A stretch of 64,000 nucleotides of DNA, taken from NCBI GenBank assembly GCA_030760725.1, contig JASWHV010000019.1, forward strand, positions 38,071,944 through 38,135,943, written 5' to 3'. Below, one piece after another: positions 60,421-64,000 of this stretch (within the stretch, counting starts at the first letter, position 1; each line of letters starts with the position of its first letter). A program made the translations under genes and the position numbers. The notes below the pieces were generated by a model. It did not search any database. It was not told the DNA's origin and worked only from the letters and a program-made list of their open reading frames with translations. Source of the stretch: Neostapfia colusana. Lineage: Eukaryota > Streptophyta > Magnoliopsida > Poales > Poaceae.

Positions 60421-63400
60421 TGTAAGGGCCTCAGTTTTTGACACATGTTTGAAGTGTCATCACGACACACACACCTCATTTGTAGCAAGTTGATAAACAC
60501 ATTGGAAGAGCAAGTAACCACCATCAACATGCTCATTAGGGAACAAACTCACATATTGCAAGGGTGGTATTTTCCACCTGTGATATAGGGGCTGGGCATA
60601 TGAAAAACTCCTACACATTGCTAGGAATGCCCATGCGAAGTTTCACCCAAATTCAAAACCTTTTGAGGTCATTTTGAGGTGTAGCTAGAAAAAGGGCAGT
60701 TTGAAACTACATTCAAATTCAAACTGTTTTTATCCCATGAATTAAAAAATGGGAGACATATTCTTACTCAGCACATTTTTGTGAGATCACGCTCCAATTT
60801 TCACTCCATTTGGAGTTGATCTTGACATGAGCTAAGTGGGGCAAATTCAAACCTTATTTGAATTTCAAACTAAACATGTGCTGAAATTTATCCAAACCAA
60901 ACAAAATTTGAATTCTAACCAATTCAAATGGCTCATGGGTGAATAATTTGAATCACCATGGGTATTTTGGGACTCACTGTTTACAACAGTGATGAGGAGT
61001 TAATTTCAGAGGTTAAACTTGAGGGTGGGACCCACATGTCATAGAGAGAAGAGGGGAGACTTGCAAACAAAGTCACAGCCTCGGTGGGAAATTCCACCGA
61101 GCAGCTGCTGGCTGTGCCACCGAGAAGCAACCGGCGCCACCAGCTGCTTCTCCCTTCGCGCGCTGGCGCCCAGGGCGGCTTGCTCGCGCCTCCACGCGAC
61201 CGGCACCACCTCAGCCCAAGCGAAGACAGGCTGGCTTTATCCCCTCGCGTGCGACCTCAAGCAGCAGCAGTCTTTTCTCCCCGAGCTCTCGGTCGATCGG
61301 AAAAACCAAGCAAACGATCGCCCCTTTCCGTCCCTGAGCTGCTAGACAGCACCCTGAGATCGCACTCCACCTCCCCAACGACAAAAACCCCGAGCTCCGA
61401 CCTCCCTTGCCCGAGAACGATCGCCACATCGGCGACCTAACCTCCGCCGAAGGTCAGGCGCTCGTGGACAGCGTTCCACAGGAGCTTTCATGGTCCAGCA
61501 AGAGAGGCAACAGGAGCGCGCGACCACCTTGTTGCTCTCCTCCAAGTTTGGAAGCAAACCGCGAAGAATCCGCTACGAATTTCTAGATTTTGCTCCGGCG
61601 GTCTTAAACCGAGCTTCCGGTACAGATTCTTCGAATTCCCGCTCTATGATCCTTCTTAAGTTATCAAATCTTGCACATAGGCGTTGGACTAGCCGGCGAT
61701 CATTTTCCTTTCTGCATCCGTGGTATGAAACCTACTAGGAGTGATGAATTTTGAGCTCGATCGTGCACGTTCATGGCGGGCATGATCGGTCACACGGTGC
61801 CGACCAACTTGCCGCAATGTTTGAACACCTTTGAAACCTTGTCGAGCTTCTTAGAGGTGTACTGATGCTGTAGAACTAATTGTTCGAGGTCTTCACGGGT
61901 TAGAACCCACGGCCGACAACGCCGAACCTCAACAGAGGCCGCCGCACGTCGCCGGGTTATTTCCCGTCACCGCCAGCTTGAACTGAGCCCACAGACGTGT
62001 TCCTTTACGTCGATAACCCCCCTGGCGGCGAGTTTCAGACCGTGCGATAACTGCGGATCTGCTCTGGCGAGGGAGGCGGCGCGGGTGCGAGGGAGCGTCG
62101 GAAGGAAGAAGAAGACGCAGGGCCCGGCCGTCAGAGACTTAAAAATTCAAATCGGAATCGGGTGCGGCTGGGATCCATTGTGCTGGCGTGCAGGAACCCC
62201 GTAGACCCCGGTGTGCCGACGCCTCAGTGCGCAACACGTGTCCCCGTGGCCCACCCGCAAGTTTAAACTTTTTCCTGATTTTCAGATTTCATTCAAAATT
62301 CAAATCCTCATAACTTTGGCTAGAATGCTCCAAATCGAGTGAACCAAATTTTTTTGGATTCAGCTCTCTGAGTACTTTTCAGCAAATCAAATTTCACTTC
62401 ATGAAAACCCTTAATTCTCCATAATTAATTCCTCAAATTTTAAACTGTTTGGAATTTTAACTGGAGAATCCCTTGGAGGAAAATTCTGAAATTTTGCTGG
62501 GATGTTCACCAAAGTATCAATGAACTACCATAAAAAATTCTGATCCATTTGAGCTCATTTTATCCACCTAATGGTGTGATTAGTGAAACTGTTCCAAAGA
62601 AAATAGAAAATGTTCAGAAACATTTTCAGAATTTTCTCTGAAATTGTTTAGCTCATATCTTTAGCTAGGAACCTTCAAATTAAATGAGACCAACTCCATT
62701 ACAACCCTCTGAAAATCTAGTTTTCAGAAAGTCATAGCTTGTTTCATGAAAAACCTTAGAACACCCTAAAAGCCTTCAATTAAGGTCAAATACATAATTA
62801 ATTGTGGAGGGCTCAAATGAGCTTTGCTGCAACTAAAACTTGACCAAGTCTCTGTTTAGGTTGTAACAAAGCCACAGTAAAACTTTCACAGTATTTGGAT
62901 CTGTCTAGTGAGACTTAGAAGGTTCACAAGTTTAAAACTCAATTCCAATGCATTTAATTAATACATGTACTGTTTACATCATGTAGTCGCTAAGGTCGAG
63001 GAGGAACCCGAAGTCCTAGACTTCGTTACTCCGGAGGAGCAGCTAGCCTACGACCAAGAGCAGCAAGGCAAGCTCCGGTTTGCATTAACCTTTTTACAAA
63101 TTTTTATTGTTTTGAGCACTTACTTGAGTACCCTTATTCCTTGCATTAGAGTCTTGTTTGGAAACCCAATTGCATAGCCAAGAAAACCATGGGTTGGGTT
63201 TAGTATTGCAAAACCCCGTTAGCTACTGCAATGCTAAGATAGTGTAGGATTCGGTACAAGTCGAGTAGTTGGAACTACTCGCGAGCATAGGCTAGAGGCA
63301 CTCAACTCGGGTAGAGATAGCACATGATACACATGGCAAGAAAAAGGAGACCGAGCGAAGGGTAAGGGCAGCAGGACTTTGGGACCTGTGTGCTATAGCT

Positions 63401-64000
63401 CCGCTTGTGTCAATTGAGGACCGAGCCGTGTGCGGGCCTGTTGAACAAGCTAGAACAGTACCGAAGACCTATCGGCTATATGGGAACCGGGAAACTGATG
63501 TAACTCGGGTAGCTGGGTGTTGAGGCATAGCTGGTCGTTCAGAGGGTAGGTTGAGAGCTCGAGGTGTAAATCGGCTGGTGGCACTGAGATGCGCGTGCAG
63601 AGACCTCTTGCTCGGGAGGATTGGACCGGTTCAACATTTGGCTAACGGGTGAAAGGTAGTTGCGTACGACGTCTGTGATGGTTGTTGTAGGCAACATCGA
63701 GTACTGGCGTACGTGACGGGTTGTTCGGGTAACCCTGCAGGTGTAAATCGATTATAATCGCCGTCCCTCGCGGTCAGTGAGTACCACTTGTTCACTGTAC
63801 CGTGACATAGAAAGAACAGGCTAGTCACATATTAAAATGTTGCTAATTGAAAGATGGACTTGATTGTTAATGATTTGTTGTAGTTCAGAGCTAACTAAAG
63901 TTCTTTTCAACTTTGGGCAAAGTATATGAGAGAAATGTGTTTCTTGTTTGATTGTGGCTCTCTCATGTGCCTTAGCGTAAGGTTCTCCAAACCTGCTGCT
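60421..64000 (+). repeat. C2 3' LTR (3580 bp in window, continues to the right)
   Basis: Full match with the 5' LTR (31528-34672) and, reversed, with C1. By comparison with C1 about 460 bp more should follow the window. It contains GTGGGACCCAC (61025-61035), hairpin CGAGTAGTT-GG-AACTACTCG (63262-63281) and the palindrome CGATTATAATCG (63749-63760), both inside the region where transcript ends usually lie. Confidence 0.94.

Larger units (their letters stand above)
57991..61216 (+). repeat. Tandem duplication across C2 integrase, PPT and LTR start (period 1613 bp)
   Basis: Unit 1 is 57991-59603, unit 2 is 59604-61216. AATCAGATCC starts both, the LTR starts 58808 and 60421 are offset by exactly 1613, and the junction CAGCCCAATCAG joins LTR to integrase with a shared AA. 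The copies differ by substitutions (for example DDYLPLTEL versus DDHLPLAEF), so this is a real, somewhat aged duplication. Confidence 0.93.
31528..64000 (+). mobile_element. Element C2: Tekay-type Ty3-gypsy element with extra ORF, carrying two insertions
   Basis: Plus-strand element: truncated 5' LTR (31528-34672), an additional ORF, gag, protease, reverse transcriptase, RNase H, then solo LTR A2 and element B inserted in the RNase H-integrase spacer, then integrase with chromodomain-like tail, PPT, a tandem duplication, and a 3' LTR that runs off the window at 64000. The left flank CAACT (31523-31527) should recur after the 3' LTR. It has lost its PBS and leader and carries at least seven pol lesions, so it is not autonomous. 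Confidence 0.92.

Overview
The window is plant nuclear DNA, almost certainly from a grass (Poaceae) with a repeat-rich genome, in a gene-poor and probably pericentromeric block. I found no host protein-coding gene, tRNA, rRNA or CRISPR array. Essentially all 64 kb is a nest of LTR retrotransposons, placed by TG...CA termini, 5-bp target-site duplications (TSDs), primer-binding sites (PBS), polypurine tracts (PPT) and gag-pol domains. The species cannot be named from the sequence alone.

Layout. (1) 1-23000 is a minus-strand Ty3-gypsy chromovirus of Tekay/Del type ('A') with 4.3-kb LTRs. Its 3' LTR (1-12598, first ~105 bp outside the window) is split by a minus-strand Ty1-copia element of SIRE/Maximus type ('M', 288-8713). 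A's internal region is 12599-18678 and its 5' LTR 18679-23000. (2) 23001-30588 is the 3' part of an older LTR related to family B ('B-prime'). A inserted into it at 23000, and a solo family-C LTR (C1, 26054-30094, TSD ACTCC) inserted into it as well. (3) 30589-31527 is a decayed Ty1-copia reverse transcriptase. (4) From 31528 to beyond the window end lies a plus-strand Tekay-type element of family C ('C2'). It has a truncated 5' LTR, an additional 314-codon ORF ahead of gag, a broken gag-pol, and a 3' end duplicated in tandem (period 1613 bp). Its RNase H-integrase spacer holds two insertions 41 bp apart: a solo family-A LTR (A2, 39061-43555) and a complete non-autonomous element ('B', 43602-57241, TSD AACCA).

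How the parts relate. A and C2 each carried gag, aspartic protease, reverse transcriptase, RNase H, integrase and a C-terminal chromodomain-like tail; both are now interrupted by stops and frameshifts. B keeps LTRs, PBS, leader and PPT but only colinear scraps of pol. Its LTR tip and leader resemble A's, so it was probably mobilised in trans by A-type proteins.

Most unusual points: the LTRs of A, B and C differ in their 5' parts but share a 3' third. That shared third carries ordered inverted repeats, including a 12-bp palindrome whose two variable base pairs change symmetrically between families. Family C also carries an intact extra ORF whose N-terminus has a double-stranded-RNA-binding-like layout, directly behind a splice-acceptor-like sequence. 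All domain and homology calls come from reading motifs and comparing repeats by eye; no database search was possible.
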